Both the position numbers and the translations under genes were made by a program. Shown in pieces: positions 8,302 through 16,034 of a stretch of 45,806 bases of DNA. The first letter of the stretch is position 1; every line of letters begins with the position of its first letter. The notes under the pieces are model-generated. The model was not told where the DNA came from and made no database searches. It was given only the letters and a program-made list of their open reading frames with translations. Source of the DNA: an uncultured Selenomonadales bacterium (GTDB lineage Bacteria; Bacillota; Negativicutes; Selenomonadales; Selenomonadaceae); contig CALFJB010000066.1 in NCBI GenBank assembly GCA_937877565.1, positions 1 through 45,806 of the forward strand. Direction: 5' to 3'.

Positions 8302-9063
8302 TTAATCAGTTGCGTGTATCGAACGTTTCACGGACGAATTTTTTAAATGTCTGTCAATGGTTGAAAGTCCGCGATAAACCGTGCCAATATCAATGGCTTC
8401 AGTACGGCTTGCAACGTATCTTTCAAGCTTGCGTTTGACTCTTTGAAGTGCGTTATCGATAGATTTAACGTGGCGATTTAAACTTACAGCAATTTCTTGA
8501 TAGGATTTGCCGTCAAGATACGCCATTAAAACTTGCCATTCAAGGTCGCTCAAAATTTCTTCCATTTTCTTTTCAATGGCTAAAAATTCCTCACGGCTGA
8601 TAACCAATTCTTCAGGGTCGGCAACTTTCACGCCCGATAAAACGTCCAAAAGTGTCCTGTCAGAATCTTCATCGTAAATTGGTTTGTTGAGTGAAATATA
8701 CGAATTAAGCGGGATATGTTTTTGGCGCGTGGCGGTTTTAATTGCAGTGATAATTTGTCGCGTAACGCACAATTCGGCGAAGGCGTGGAAAGATGAAAGT
8801 TTATCGCTTTTAAAATCACGAACGGCTTTATAAAAACCAATCATACCTTCTTGAATAATATCTTCACGATCTGCGCCAATTAAAAAGTACGAACGCGCTT
8901 TTGCACGAACAAAACTTCTGTACCTGTGAATTAAATAATCCAACGCCGCCGCGTTCATATTTTCCTTAATTTCGGTTATGAGTTCTTCGTCTGTTAAATT
9001 CTCATACTTGCTATATTCATCGGTTAATTCAGACCCGCAAATACTATCTCTGTTTGTATCCAT
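8302..9063 (-). CDS. sigH: RNA polymerase sigma factor, SigH (sigma-H) type
   Basis: A sigma-70 family factor resembling Bacillus sigma-H. Region 2 reads ALDYLIHRYRSFVRAKARSYFL...DREDIIQEGMIGFYKAVRDF with the core-binding and -10 recognition signatures. Region 4 reads LSDLEWQVLMAYLDGKSYQEIAVSLNRHVKSIDNALQRVKRKL, a helix-turn-helix. At 253 aa it is about 35 residues longer than B. subtilis SigH, mostly in a C-terminal tail of no known motif. It has its own strong promoter and terminator and stands alone. Sigma-H controls stationary-phase entry and sporulation in Bacillus; its role here cannot be read from the window. Confidence 0.85.
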   Translation of the reverse strand: MDTNRDSICGSELTDEYSKYENLTDEELITEIKENMNAAALDYLIHRYRSFVRAKARSYFLIGADREDIIQEGMIGFYKAVRDFKSDKLSSFHAFAELCVTRQIITAIKTATRQKHIPLNSYISLNKPIYDEDSDRTLLDVLSGVKVADPEELVISREEFLAIEKKMEEILSDLEWQVLMAYLDGKSYQEIAVSLNRHVKSIDNALQRVKRKLERYVASRTEAIDIGTVYRGLSTIDRHLKNSSVKRSIHATD

Positions 9064-9089
9064 TTGATGCCCTCCATCAACATAAAAGG

Positions 9090-9118
9090 ATTATAAACCA
9101 CGCGGCGAGGCAAGTCAA
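9090..9118 (-). promoter_or_regulatory. Strong sigma-70 promoter for the sigma-H-like gene
   Basis: On the minus strand: TTGACT (9118-9113), a 17-bp spacer and a perfect TATAAT (9095-9090), 27 bp before the ATG. A GGAGGG ribosome site follows. It is divergent from the asp23 promoter. Confidence 0.75.
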
Positions 9119-9159
9119 ATTTTTTATCGGAAATTATTTGAAAAAAAAATGAAATTTTT

Positions 9160-9188
9160 TTGAAAGTGGCAGGGAAAATTTTTAGTAT
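9160..9188 (+). promoter_or_regulatory. Putative promoter for the asp23-nusB operon
   Basis: TTGAAA (9160-9165), a 17-bp spacer and TAGTAT (9183-9188), 54 bp before the asp23 ATG. Confidence 0.5.
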
Positions 9189-9242
9189 AGCGAATAGTTA
9201 AACAGGTAACTTTGATTAAGTATTTCAAGGAGGTTTTTCCTA

Positions 9243-9644
9243 ATGTCAGAGGAAAGAGATTTGGTAAAAAACGAAACTGGACTCGGCACGATTAAGATTG
9301 CTGATGAAGTTGTTAGCATCATTGCCGGTTTGGCGGCAACCGAAATTGACGGTATTGCCGGAATGAGCGGCGGACTTGTAGGCGGTATCGCTGAAATGCT
9401 CGGTCGTAAAAATTTCTCCAAAGGCGTAAAAGTTGAAGTCGGCGAAAAAGAGGCTGCTATCGATTTGTACATTATTGTCAAATATGGCACTCGTATTCCG
9501 GACGTTGCACTCGCGGCGCAAGAAAATATCAAACGCGCTATCGAAAACATGACCGGTCTTTCAGTCGTTGAAGTCAACGTTCACGTTCAAGGCGTCAACT
9601 TCCCTGAAGAAGAACAAGTTGTTGACGAAGTTCGCGTACATTAA
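9243..9644 (+). CDS. Asp23/Gls24 family envelope stress protein
   Basis: A 133-aa protein with the Asp23/YloU signature: LGTIKIADEVVSIIAGLAATEIDGIAGMSGG, then VEVGEKEAAIDLYIIVKYGTRIPDVALAAQENIKRAIENMTGLSVVEVNVHVQGV. In staphylococci Asp23 coats the cytoplasmic face of the membrane through AmaP. The strong ribosome site AAGGAGG precedes the ATG. It heads a tight run with AmaP, an AmaP-like paralogue, a DUF2273 protein and nusB. Confidence 0.9.
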   Translation: MSEERDLVKNETGLGTIKIADEVVSIIAGLAATEIDGIAGMSGGLVGGIAEMLGRKNFSKGVKVEVGEKEAAIDLYIIVKYGTRIPDVALAAQENIKRAIENMTGLSVVEVNVHVQGVNFPEEEQVVDEVRVH

Positions 9645-9696
9645 GATTGAAAAAATTTCAAAGGCAATTCTATTATGGCGGGAGGTGTGAAAGTTT

Positions 9697-10260
9697 ATGG
9701 GCATCATAAGTCGCCTGTTGTTGCTTTTGTACGTTCTCGCAGTAATGGCGGCGTTGGTGATAGGTGCGGGCGTTTGCCTGCACTTTATCCCTACGCAGGT
9801 TTGGCAAGCTTATTTAAATTGGATAATTTCAACGCAAGAAACTTTGATTGTCATCGGTGTAATGTTTTTGGCAAGTATCTGCCTTTTAATGATGACGCTT
9901 TCAAGCAAAAAAGGTGCTGTGAATGTTAAAGGCGATGTTGAACTTCAAAAAGGAACTTTTAATGAAGTCAAAGTCGCAGTTCCGGCAATAGTCAGCGTAG
10001 TTGAACGCGCCGCACTTTCTGTGCAAGGCGTAAGACAAGCTGAAGCGAAAGTTCAAAATAAAGGCGGAGCAAATCCGGTTAATGTTCAAGTTTCAATGAT
10101 ATTGGGGCAAAGTTATTCCGCGCCGGAAGTTTCTGCTCAAGTCAAAATGGAAATCAATAAGGCGTTGGAAACAGCTTTGCAAATTTCAGATGTGCCGATA
10201 GAAGTTAAAGTTACCGAAGTTACACACGCAGTAATTGAACGCGAAAAACGAGTTGTGTAG
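9697..10260 (+). CDS. amaP: Alkaline shock response membrane anchor protein AmaP
   Basis: A 187-aa protein with two N-terminal membrane helices (about 5-28 and 45-67) joined by a short loop, then a cytoplasmic Asp23-like domain (residues 75-175) containing VNVQVSMILGQSYSAPEVSAQVKMEINKAL. That is the architecture of AmaP, which tethers Asp23 to the membrane. A GGGAGGTG ribosome site precedes the ATG. The basic C-terminus (EREKRVV) ends 10 bp before the next start. Confidence 0.88.
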   Translation: MGIISRLLLLLYVLAVMAALVIGAGVCLHFIPTQVWQAYLNWIISTQETLIVIGVMFLASICLLMMTLSSKKGAVNVKGDVELQKGTFNEVKVAVPAIVSVVERAALSVQGVRQAEAKVQNKGGANPVNVQVSMILGQSYSAPEVSAQVKMEINKALETALQISDVPIEVKVTEVTHAVIEREKRVV

Positions 10261-10270
10261 AGGTGTTGGC

Positions 10271-10669
10271 ATGTTAGAAAGATTTAAAAATTTTAAAAAT
10301 ATATTCGGGAACACTTTCAGCACTTCACCACGTGCAAGCGGCGAATTTATTTTGCGCGAAAACGATTTTGGTATTGTTCACGTTGACGCAAGTATAATTC
10401 AAAGACTTGTTGAACGTACACGAGTTGAAGGCGTTCACGAAATTAAAAATATTGTTATCGACGTTCCAACGATAACGGCTCCTTTGCAAATTAAACTTAG
10501 TTTAATTATTGGGCAAAATTATTCCGCTCCAATAATTGGGGCAAAGTTAAGAGACGCTGTCAAGGACGAATTGAAAAATTCTCTAAACATTACGGACGCA
10601 AAATTTGATATTAGAGTTACTCAAATTAATCAAAAAGCTCCTGAAAAGAAAAAACGTCGTGTCAGATAG
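10271..10669 (+). CDS. Soluble AmaP/Asp23-like paralogue
   Basis: A 132-aa protein with no membrane helix. Its core KLSLIIGQNYSAPIIGAKLRDAVKDEL...ITDAKFDIRVTQI aligns by eye with the AmaP C-terminal domain next door, in particular GQ-x-YSAP and the final I-x-V-T-x-I, so it looks like a duplicated cytoplasmic half. GAGGTG places the start at ATG 10271; the frame is open further upstream, but that part overlaps amaP. The C-terminus is strongly basic (EKKKRRVR). It presumably joins the Asp23 membrane-associated assembly (inference). Confidence 0.75.
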   Translation: MLERFKNFKNIFGNTFSTSPRASGEFILRENDFGIVHVDASIIQRLVERTRVEGVHEIKNIVIDVPTITAPLQIKLSLIIGQNYSAPIIGAKLRDAVKDELKNSLNITDAKFDIRVTQINQKAPEKKKRRVR

Positions 10670-10682
10670 GCGGTGATATTGA

Positions 10683-10946
10683 ATGTGGGGAGAAGTCAAA
10701 AAATTTTTAAAGCTGGCGTTTTCATCTTACCCGAAAAGAAAATTTGGCTTTTTAATTGGAATAATTTTCGGCGTAGCAATTATAAATTTCGGCTTTTTTC
10801 AAACGTTATTTGCTTTTTTCTGCGGAATAATCGGCTTGTATATCGGCTCGCGTTTTGACGACAGCGATGATTTGATTGATACTACTTTAAAGGCGATTGA
10901 AGATGCTGTACCGGATCGTTGGAAATACTGGAAATATTTTAATTAG
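10683..10946 (+). CDS. DUF2273 small membrane protein
   Basis: An 87-aa protein with two hydrophobic helices (about residues 22-40 and 42-57) around FGFLIGIIFGVAIINFGFF and AFFCGIIGLYIGSRFDD. The final GLYIG-R-x-D motif and the size are those of DUF2273 proteins, which regularly accompany Asp23 and AmaP. The function is not established; an envelope stress role is inferred from neighbours. GGCGGTG is a weak ribosome site 10 bp upstream. Confidence 0.78.
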   Translation: MWGEVKKFLKLAFSSYPKRKFGFLIGIIFGVAIINFGFFQTLFAFFCGIIGLYIGSRFDDSDDLIDTTLKAIEDAVPDRWKYWKYFN

Positions 10947-10957
10947 TGAGGAAAAAA

Positions 10958-11398
10958 ATGAGTCGTACACTTGCACGCGAAACGGCTTTTAGAGCTTTGT
11001 TTCAGTTGGATTTTAATCACGGAGAAATTGACGAGCGCGAAATTTACGAGGCTAATGCTATTGGTACTGCGATTGAGGCGGCGGAAGAATTTAACAGTAA
11101 AGACGATTTGAATAATGAAAATTTAAAATACGTCGGCGAAACAGTAAAAAATGTAAGGGCGCGACTTGAAGAAATCGACGAAATTATTACATCCCACTTG
11201 AAAAAAAATTGGACGCTTTCAAGATTGGCATCGGCAGACAGAAATATTTTGCGGCTTGCCGTCTACGAACTGAAATTTGCTGAAGATAAAATTCCTGTAG
11301 GCGTCGCACTAAATGAAGCTGTGAAACTTGCGAAAAAGTACGGCACAGACGATTCTGGGCGATTCGTCAACGGCGTTCTCGACGCAATAGCAAATTGA
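10958..11398 (+). CDS. nusB: Transcription antitermination factor NusB
   Basis: Binds boxA RNA with NusE/S10 in rRNA antitermination. The N-terminus SRTLARETAFRALFQLDF and the C-terminal block RNILRLAVYELKF...IPVGVALNEAVKLAKKYGTDDSGRFVNGVLDAI are diagnostic. Length is 146 aa from ATG 10958, which follows GTGAGGAAAAA. A GTG at 10946 is in frame but overlaps the ribosome site. It ends the Asp23 operon, with a terminator directly behind. Confidence 0.95.
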   Translation: MSRTLARETAFRALFQLDFNHGEIDEREIYEANAIGTAIEAAEEFNSKDDLNNENLKYVGETVKNVRARLEEIDEIITSHLKKNWTLSRLASADRNILRLAVYELKFAEDKIPVGVALNEAVKLAKKYGTDDSGRFVNGVLDAIAN

Positions 11399-11409
11399 AA
11401 TTTTATCAG

Positions 11410-11433
11410 CCGGACGCCTTGTCCGGTTTTTTT
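11410..11433 (+). terminator. Terminator after nusB
   Basis: CCGGAC (11410-11415) pairs with GTCCGG (11421-11426) across a 5-base loop, followed by seven T. Confidence 0.88.
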
Positions 11434-11465
11434 GTTGAGTTGGAAAATTTTTCTATTTTTTAAAT

Positions 11466-11615
11466 GTACTTTTCTTTCAGTCGCGAAAGAAAAGTACCAA
11501 AAGAACGCTTTTTCGCCCGTCAGGGTTTCTTAAGGTGTAGAAATTCCAACTAACCACCTCCTCCAACTTTCCTGTAATTTCAAGTAAAAGCGGTCTCTGA
11601 AACCAATGACGGGCG
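11466..11615 (+). repeat. Dispersed structured repeat, copy A
   Basis: Hairpin 1 (11466-11497) is GTACTTTTCTTTC pairing with GAAAGAAAAGTAC. It is followed by a CCAAAAGAA linker and a 102-nt module (11514-11615) closed by CGCCCGTCAGGGTTTC pairing with GAAACCAATGACGGGCG. The module aligns with the reverse complement of 43552-43655, sharing GTCAGGGTTTCT, AATTCCAACT, CTGTA, TTCAA and TGAAACC-ATGACG. It fills most of the nusB-ispA gap, where many relatives carry the exonuclease VII genes. Confidence 0.65.
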
Positions 11616-11690
11616 GATTTTTCAACCATTTTTTTAATAGTTTTATATTTTTCAGTTGTTTAAATTTTCATCACTAGAAAGCTTGATTTT

Positions 11691-12569
11691 ATGTTTAAAA
11701 ATTTATGGAAAAACCGCGTTAAACTTGTCGAAAAAAATTTAATCGTCGAATTGAAAAAAAATCCCGCGCTTGAAGAAAAACTTGCAAATGCAATGGAATA
11801 TAGCCTAATGGCGGGCGGCAAAAGACTTCGCCCAATACTTTTAATGGCGGCGGCTGACGCGGTAAACGGCACGGGCGAAAAATTTTTAACCGTTGCAACG
11901 GCAATGGAAATGATTCATACATATTCGCTGATTCATGACGATTTACCGGCAATGGACAACGACGACTACAGACGCGGAAAATTGACGAATCATAAAGTTT
12001 TTGGCGAGGCAACCGCAATTTTGGCAGGTGACGCACTTTTAACGTTGGCGTTTGAAGTTATCACGCGGCAAGAAAATATTTCGCCGGAAATTCTATTGCA
12101 GATTGTAAAAGAATTTAGTACGGCAGCGGGACAAAGTGGAATGGTCGGCGGGCAGTCAATAGATTTAGAATCTGAAGGCAAAAAAATTGATATGGCGACG
12201 CTGAAAAAAATGCACTTGGGCAAAACCGGCGCACTTTTTAAGGCGGCAATTCGTAGCGGCGCAATTTTGGCTGGCGCAAATTTTCAACAACTTGACGCTC
12301 TTACAATTTACGCTGAAAAATTTGGGCTTGCGTTTCAAATTACTGATGATATTTTGGACGTTGTCGGCGACGAAAAAAATTTGGGCAAGCCAATAGGCAG
12401 CGACGAAAAAAATAATAAATCCACTTATGTAACGTTGACTTCGCTTGACACGGCGAAAAATCTTGCTCAAAGTGCAGTTGATGACGCAGTTGACGCACTG
12501 GAAATTTTCGGTGCGGAGGCTGATTTTCTGCGCGAACTTGTAAAATATTTAATCGGACGGAATAAGTAA
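11691..12569 (+). CDS. ispA: Farnesyl diphosphate synthase / short-chain polyprenyl synthetase
   Basis: Condenses IPP with DMAPP and GPP to make FPP. The first aspartate-rich motif is DDLPAMDNDDYRRG (residues 83-96) with D83, D84 and D89. The second is DDILD near residue 218. GGKRLRPIL (42-50) binds IPP. The 292-aa length is typical for bacterial FPP synthases. There is no strong ribosome site before ATG 11691. The stop overlaps the dxs start by one base (TAATG), so the two isoprenoid genes are coupled. Confidence 0.93.
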   Translation: MFKNLWKNRVKLVEKNLIVELKKNPALEEKLANAMEYSLMAGGKRLRPILLMAAADAVNGTGEKFLTVATAMEMIHTYSLIHDDLPAMDNDDYRRGKLTNHKVFGEATAILAGDALLTLAFEVITRQENISPEILLQIVKEFSTAAGQSGMVGGQSIDLESEGKKIDMATLKKMHLGKTGALFKAAIRSGAILAGANFQQLDALTIYAEKFGLAFQITDDILDVVGDEKNLGKPIGSDEKNNKSTYVTLTSLDTAKNLAQSAVDDAVDALEIFGAEADFLRELVKYLIGRNK

Positions 12570-14440
12570 TGCTGGAAAGTTTAAATTCGCCCGCAGACCT
12601 TCGCAAAATGCGAATTTCAGAATTAAAAATATTGGCGTCGGAAATACGGCACTTGATTTTAGACACAGTGTCAGAAAACGGCGGACACCTTGCGCCAAGT
12701 TTTGGAACGGTTGAATTAACTTTGGCGTTGTATTCGATTTTCGATTTTGACAAAGATAAAATTGTTTGGGACGTTGGACATCAAGCCTACACGCACAAAA
12801 TTTTGACGGGGCGACGTGATAGTTTTCACACGCTTAGAAAATTTGGCGGGCTTACAGGTTTTCCAAAACGCAGTGAATCCCCCTACGATTTTTTCGGCGT
12901 TGGTCATTCGTCAACTTCGATTAGTGCGGCGTTGGGTCTGTTGCTTGCTGAAGAAATTCAACACAAAAACGGCAAAGTTATAGCGGTTATTGGCGACGGC
13001 GCACTTACAGGCGGCGAGGCGTTTGAGGCGTTGAATCACGCGGGGCAACTCAAAAAAAATTTAATCGTCATTTTGAACGATAATGAAATGTCAATCGCAA
13101 AAAATGTTGGCGCACTTTCTGAATATCTTTCTGAAGTTCGTTTAAATCCGCAGTACCGTCAAGCCAAAAAAGATTTTGAGAATTTCATAAAAAATTTAAA
13201 TTTGTCAGATATAGGCGATAAAATTTTGAACGCGGCGCAGTCTGTGCGGTATGGCGTAAAATCTGCGATTGTACCCGGCACAATTTTTGAGGCGTTGGGC
13301 TTTACGTACATTGGACCAATCGACGGGCACGATATAAAAGTTATGCAGGGGATTTTTTCCCGCGTTTCTGAACTGGATGAACCTGTTTTAATTCACGTTC
13401 ACACGACGAAAGGCAAAGGTTACGCGCCCGCCGAAAAATCGCCTGAAAAATTTCACGGCGTCGGCAAATTCAACAAAGACACCGGTGAAATTTTAAAAAA
13501 GCCTGCACCTCCAACTTACACCGAAATTTTTAGCAAGGCAATTGTAGACTGTGCGAAGGTTAATAAAAAAATCGTGGCGATAACGGCGGCGATGCCTTCC
13601 GGCACAGGTTTAAAAAAGTTTGCCGAAAAATTTCCTGACAGATTTTTTGACGTAGGAATAGCGGAAGAACACGCGGTAACTTTGGCGGCAGGAATGGCGG
13701 CGGGCGGCTTGCGTCCTGTGGTTGCGATTTATTCAACCTTCATTCAACGCGCTTACGATCAGATTTTACACGATATTTGCTTACAAAATTTGCCTGTGAT
13801 AATTTGTCTGGACAGGGCGGGACTTGTCGGCGAAGACGGCGCAACTCATCACGGCGCGTTTGATATGGCTTTTTTGCGTACAATTCCGAACATAAATATT
13901 TTGGCTCCAAAAGATGAAAACGAACTTCGCCAAATGTTTTTTGCTGCCGTTGAAAATGAAAAACCTGTTGCAATACGTTATCCGCGTGGAAGTGGCAGTG
14001 GCGTTGAGGTTGATGAAATTCCTCAAAAATTGGAGTGGGGAAAATCTGAATATATTTTGCAGGTTGAAAATCCTGAAGTTGCAATTTTCGCCGTCGGCAG
14101 TATGGTTAGCGTGGCTGAAAAAGTCGCGCAGATTTTAAATTTTCCCGTGAATGTGATTAACGCAAGATTTGTTAAACCGCTGGATAAAAATATTTTGTCG
14201 GCTGAAACTGCGAAACTTTTTGTAACTATTGAGGAAGGCACTTTAAGTGGCGGTTACGGCGCGGCGATTGCTGAATTTTTGGAAGATGAAAAAATTTCAA
14301 CGCCGCTTTTAAGATTCGGTATTAACGATAAATTTGTTGAACACGGAACGCGGGCGGAACTTCTGAATTTGTGCGGCTTGACGGCTGAAAATATTGCTGA
14401 AAAAATTTTAGAGGTACGAAATTTAGGGATTAGGAGCTAG
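12569..14440 (+). CDS. dxs: 1-deoxy-D-xylulose-5-phosphate synthase
   Basis: First step of the MEP isoprenoid pathway: pyruvate plus glyceraldehyde-3-phosphate gives DXP, with thiamine diphosphate. Visible are GHQAYTHKILTGR, GVGHSSTSISAALG, the ThDP motif GDGALTGGEAFEALNHAG...NDNEMSI, and the catalytic glutamate region EEHAVTLAAGMA. The transketolase pyrimidine and C-terminal domains are complete. The 623-aa length is normal. It sits between ispA and tlyA, as in many Firmicutes. Confidence 0.96.
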   Translation: MLESLNSPADLRKMRISELKILASEIRHLILDTVSENGGHLAPSFGTVELTLALYSIFDFDKDKIVWDVGHQAYTHKILTGRRDSFHTLRKFGGLTGFPKRSESPYDFFGVGHSSTSISAALGLLLAEEIQHKNGKVIAVIGDGALTGGEAFEALNHAGQLKKNLIVILNDNEMSIAKNVGALSEYLSEVRLNPQYRQAKKDFENFIKNLNLSDIGDKILNAAQSVRYGVKSAIVPGTIFEALGFTYIGPIDGHDIKVMQGIFSRVSELDEPVLIHVHTTKGKGYAPAEKSPEKFHGVGKFNKDTGEILKKPAPPTYTEIFSKAIVDCAKVNKKIVAITAAMPSGTGLKKFAEKFPDRFFDVGIAEEHAVTLAAGMAAGGLRPVVAIYSTFIQRAYDQILHDICLQNLPVIICLDRAGLVGEDGATHHGAFDMAFLRTIPNINILAPKDENELRQMFFAAVENEKPVAIRYPRGSGSGVEVDEIPQKLEWGKSEYILQVENPEVAIFAVGSMVSVAEKVAQILNFPVNVINARFVKPLDKNILSAETAKLFVTIEEGTLSGGYGAAIAEFLEDEKISTPLLRFGINDKFVEHGTRAELLNLCGLTAENIAEKILEVRNLGIRS

Positions 14441-14459
14441 GGGTTAGGGATTAGGGAAT
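14427..14459 (+). repeat. TAG-rich repeat after dxs
   Basis: Repeated TTAGGG/TAGGAGC/TAGGGG units (for example GGGGTTAGGGATTAGGG) that overlap the last codons of dxs and run into the gap. Similar strings lie at 15077-15117 and, inverted, at 5846-5905. Confidence 0.5.
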
Positions 14460-14481
14460 TTTTGATTTCAATGAGGTAAAA

Positions 14482-15093
14482 ATGGACAAGGAAGAAATTT
14501 TTAAAAATATAATTGAAGAAATGCGGACGGCGATAAATGAGCGGGATATTTCAACGCTGACAAAATATATTGACGTTCAAAAATTTTTAGTTGACGGCTA
14601 CGAAGAAGTTACTGACGAGCTTGCCAAAAACTGTGACAAATTCCACAAACTATACCCGCACGATTTATTTTTCAAATTTGGTCCCGGCGTTTTGAGATTT
14701 TATAATTCAAGATTTAAAAGTGTGCATTTGGGATTTATAGTGCGGGTAATGAATTCCTACTTTGACAAAAATTTAGTGCCGCCAAAAAGTTTTACTGCCG
14801 CGCCTATTGATTATTGCGCCGTTGAACTTTCAAAAATGTTGAAGGCTTTAACTTGCAACGTCAAAAATATTTCTGCAGAAAAATCCCGCGCCGTTGCTGA
14901 AGTTGAAATTTTTGGCGATAATTCCTATTACGGCAAAATTTGGGGCAGTTTGAATTTTCAGTTTGAGTTTGTCAAAGTAAATAAAAAATGGCAGCTGAAA
15001 CAAATTTTAAATGTCCGTGAATTAGTCGCGCCGGTTTTGGATATGGCGGAAAAATTTTGGCCCAAAGAATGGGATTTAGGTATTAGGTTTTAG
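14482..15093 (+). CDS. Conserved-looking protein of unknown function between dxs and tlyA
   Basis: A 203-aa soluble protein with no signal peptide or membrane helix, starting at an ATG after GAGGTAAAA. The N-terminal 50 residues are helical and acidic (INERDISTLTKYIDVQKFL). The rest mixes strands and aromatic residues, ending in a FEFVKVNKKWQLKQILN segment that resembles the last strands of small NTF2-like or DUF2939-like domains, but the match is not good enough to name. It is flanked on both sides by TAG-rich repeats and separates dxs from tlyA, which are usually adjacent. Codon use resembles its neighbours. Confidence 0.65.
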   Translation: MDKEEIFKNIIEEMRTAINERDISTLTKYIDVQKFLVDGYEEVTDELAKNCDKFHKLYPHDLFFKFGPGVLRFYNSRFKSVHLGFIVRVMNSYFDKNLVPPKSFTAAPIDYCAVELSKMLKALTCNVKNISAEKSRAVAEVEIFGDNSYYGKIWGSLNFQFEFVKVNKKWQLKQILNVRELVAPVLDMAEKFWPKEWDLGIRF

Positions 15094-15117
15094 CGGTTAG
15101 CTGTTAGGTTTTAGGGA
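15077..15117 (+). repeat. TAG-rich repeat before tlyA
   Basis: Runs of TTAG units (including TTTTAGCGGTTAGCTGTTAG) overlapping the last codons of the unknown gene. It is the third copy of the degenerate TAG-rich motif in the window. Confidence 0.45.
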
Positions 15118-15172
15118 ATTGATAAATTTTTAAAATGGCGTCGAATTTTTTAATTTGAAAATAGGTAAAAAT

Positions 15173-15976
15173 ATGAGCAAAGAAAGAATTGACGTTTTAC
15201 TGACGGAAAAAAATTTGTGCGAAAGTCGCGCCCGTGCTAAGTCGCTGATTATGATGGGCAAAATTCTTGTCAACGGGCAAAAAATTGATAAAGCCGGTAC
15301 AATGGTGGCGGCTGATTCTGAAATTAAAATTATTGGCGAAGATATGCCCTTTGTCAGTCGCGGCGGTTTCAAACTTCAAAAGGCGGTTGAAGTTTTCAAT
15401 CTGCAACTTGAAAATAAAATTGCGGCTGATATTGGCGCGTCAACCGGCGGCTTTACTGATTGTATGTTACAGCACGGCGCAAAAAAAGTTTACGCTATTG
15501 ATGTTGGCTACGGGCAACTTGCATGGAAATTGCGAAATAATGAGCGCGTTGTAAATATGGAGCGTACCAACATTCGCAACGTTGAAACTTTGCCGGACGT
15601 TTTAGATTTTGCGTCAATCGACGTTGCATTTATTTCACTGGATAAAGTTTTGCCGGTTGCGTTTAAACTTTTGAGCGATACTGGCGAAGTTGCCGCACTG
15701 ATTAAGCCGCAATTTGAGGCGGGCAAAGAAAATGTTGGTAAAAAAGGCGTCGTCAAAGATAAAAAAATTCATTCGTCGGTTATTGAGTACGTTTTAAATT
15801 TCGCCAAAGATTTAAATTTTAAAATTTGCGGGCTGGATTTTTCGCCAATTAAAGGACCTGAAGGCAATATTGAATATCTTGCCTACCTTTCAAAAAATCC
15901 AATCGCGCAGGATTTTAATTTTACTGAAAAAATAAATTCAGTTGTTGATACGGCGCACGAAATTTTAAATTCTTGA
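15173..15976 (+). CDS. tlyA: TlyA-family rRNA 2'-O-methyltransferase
   Basis: A 267-aa protein with an N-terminal S4 RNA-binding domain (ERIDVLLTEKNLCESRARAKSLIMMGKILVNG) and an FtsJ/RrmJ-type SAM domain (IAADIGASTGGFTDCMLQHGA...YAIDVGYGQLAWKLR). That is the layout of TlyA enzymes, which methylate 16S and 23S rRNA. The start at ATG 15173 follows ATAGGTAAAAAT, the same style as the previous gene; an in-frame TTG at 15155 is less likely. It ends at a strong bidirectional hairpin facing recG. Confidence 0.92.
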   Translation: MSKERIDVLLTEKNLCESRARAKSLIMMGKILVNGQKIDKAGTMVAADSEIKIIGEDMPFVSRGGFKLQKAVEVFNLQLENKIAADIGASTGGFTDCMLQHGAKKVYAIDVGYGQLAWKLRNNERVVNMERTNIRNVETLPDVLDFASIDVAFISLDKVLPVAFKLLSDTGEVAALIKPQFEAGKENVGKKGVVKDKKIHSSVIEYVLNFAKDLNFKICGLDFSPIKGPEGNIEYLAYLSKNPIAQDFNFTEKINSVVDTAHEILNS

Positions 15977-15984
15977 AAATTTTG

Positions 15985-16030
15985 AAACCCCCAACTTCTC
16001 AAAGGTAGTAGAGGAGTTTGGGGGTTGCTT
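15985..16030. terminator. Bidirectional terminator between tlyA and recG
   Basis: AACCCCCAA followed by ACTTCTC is complementary to GAGGAGTTTGGGGGTT with a loop around AAAGGTAGTA. T-rich flanks occur on both strands. It serves the convergent tlyA (+) and recG (-). Confidence 0.78.
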
Positions 16031-16034
16031 TTAT

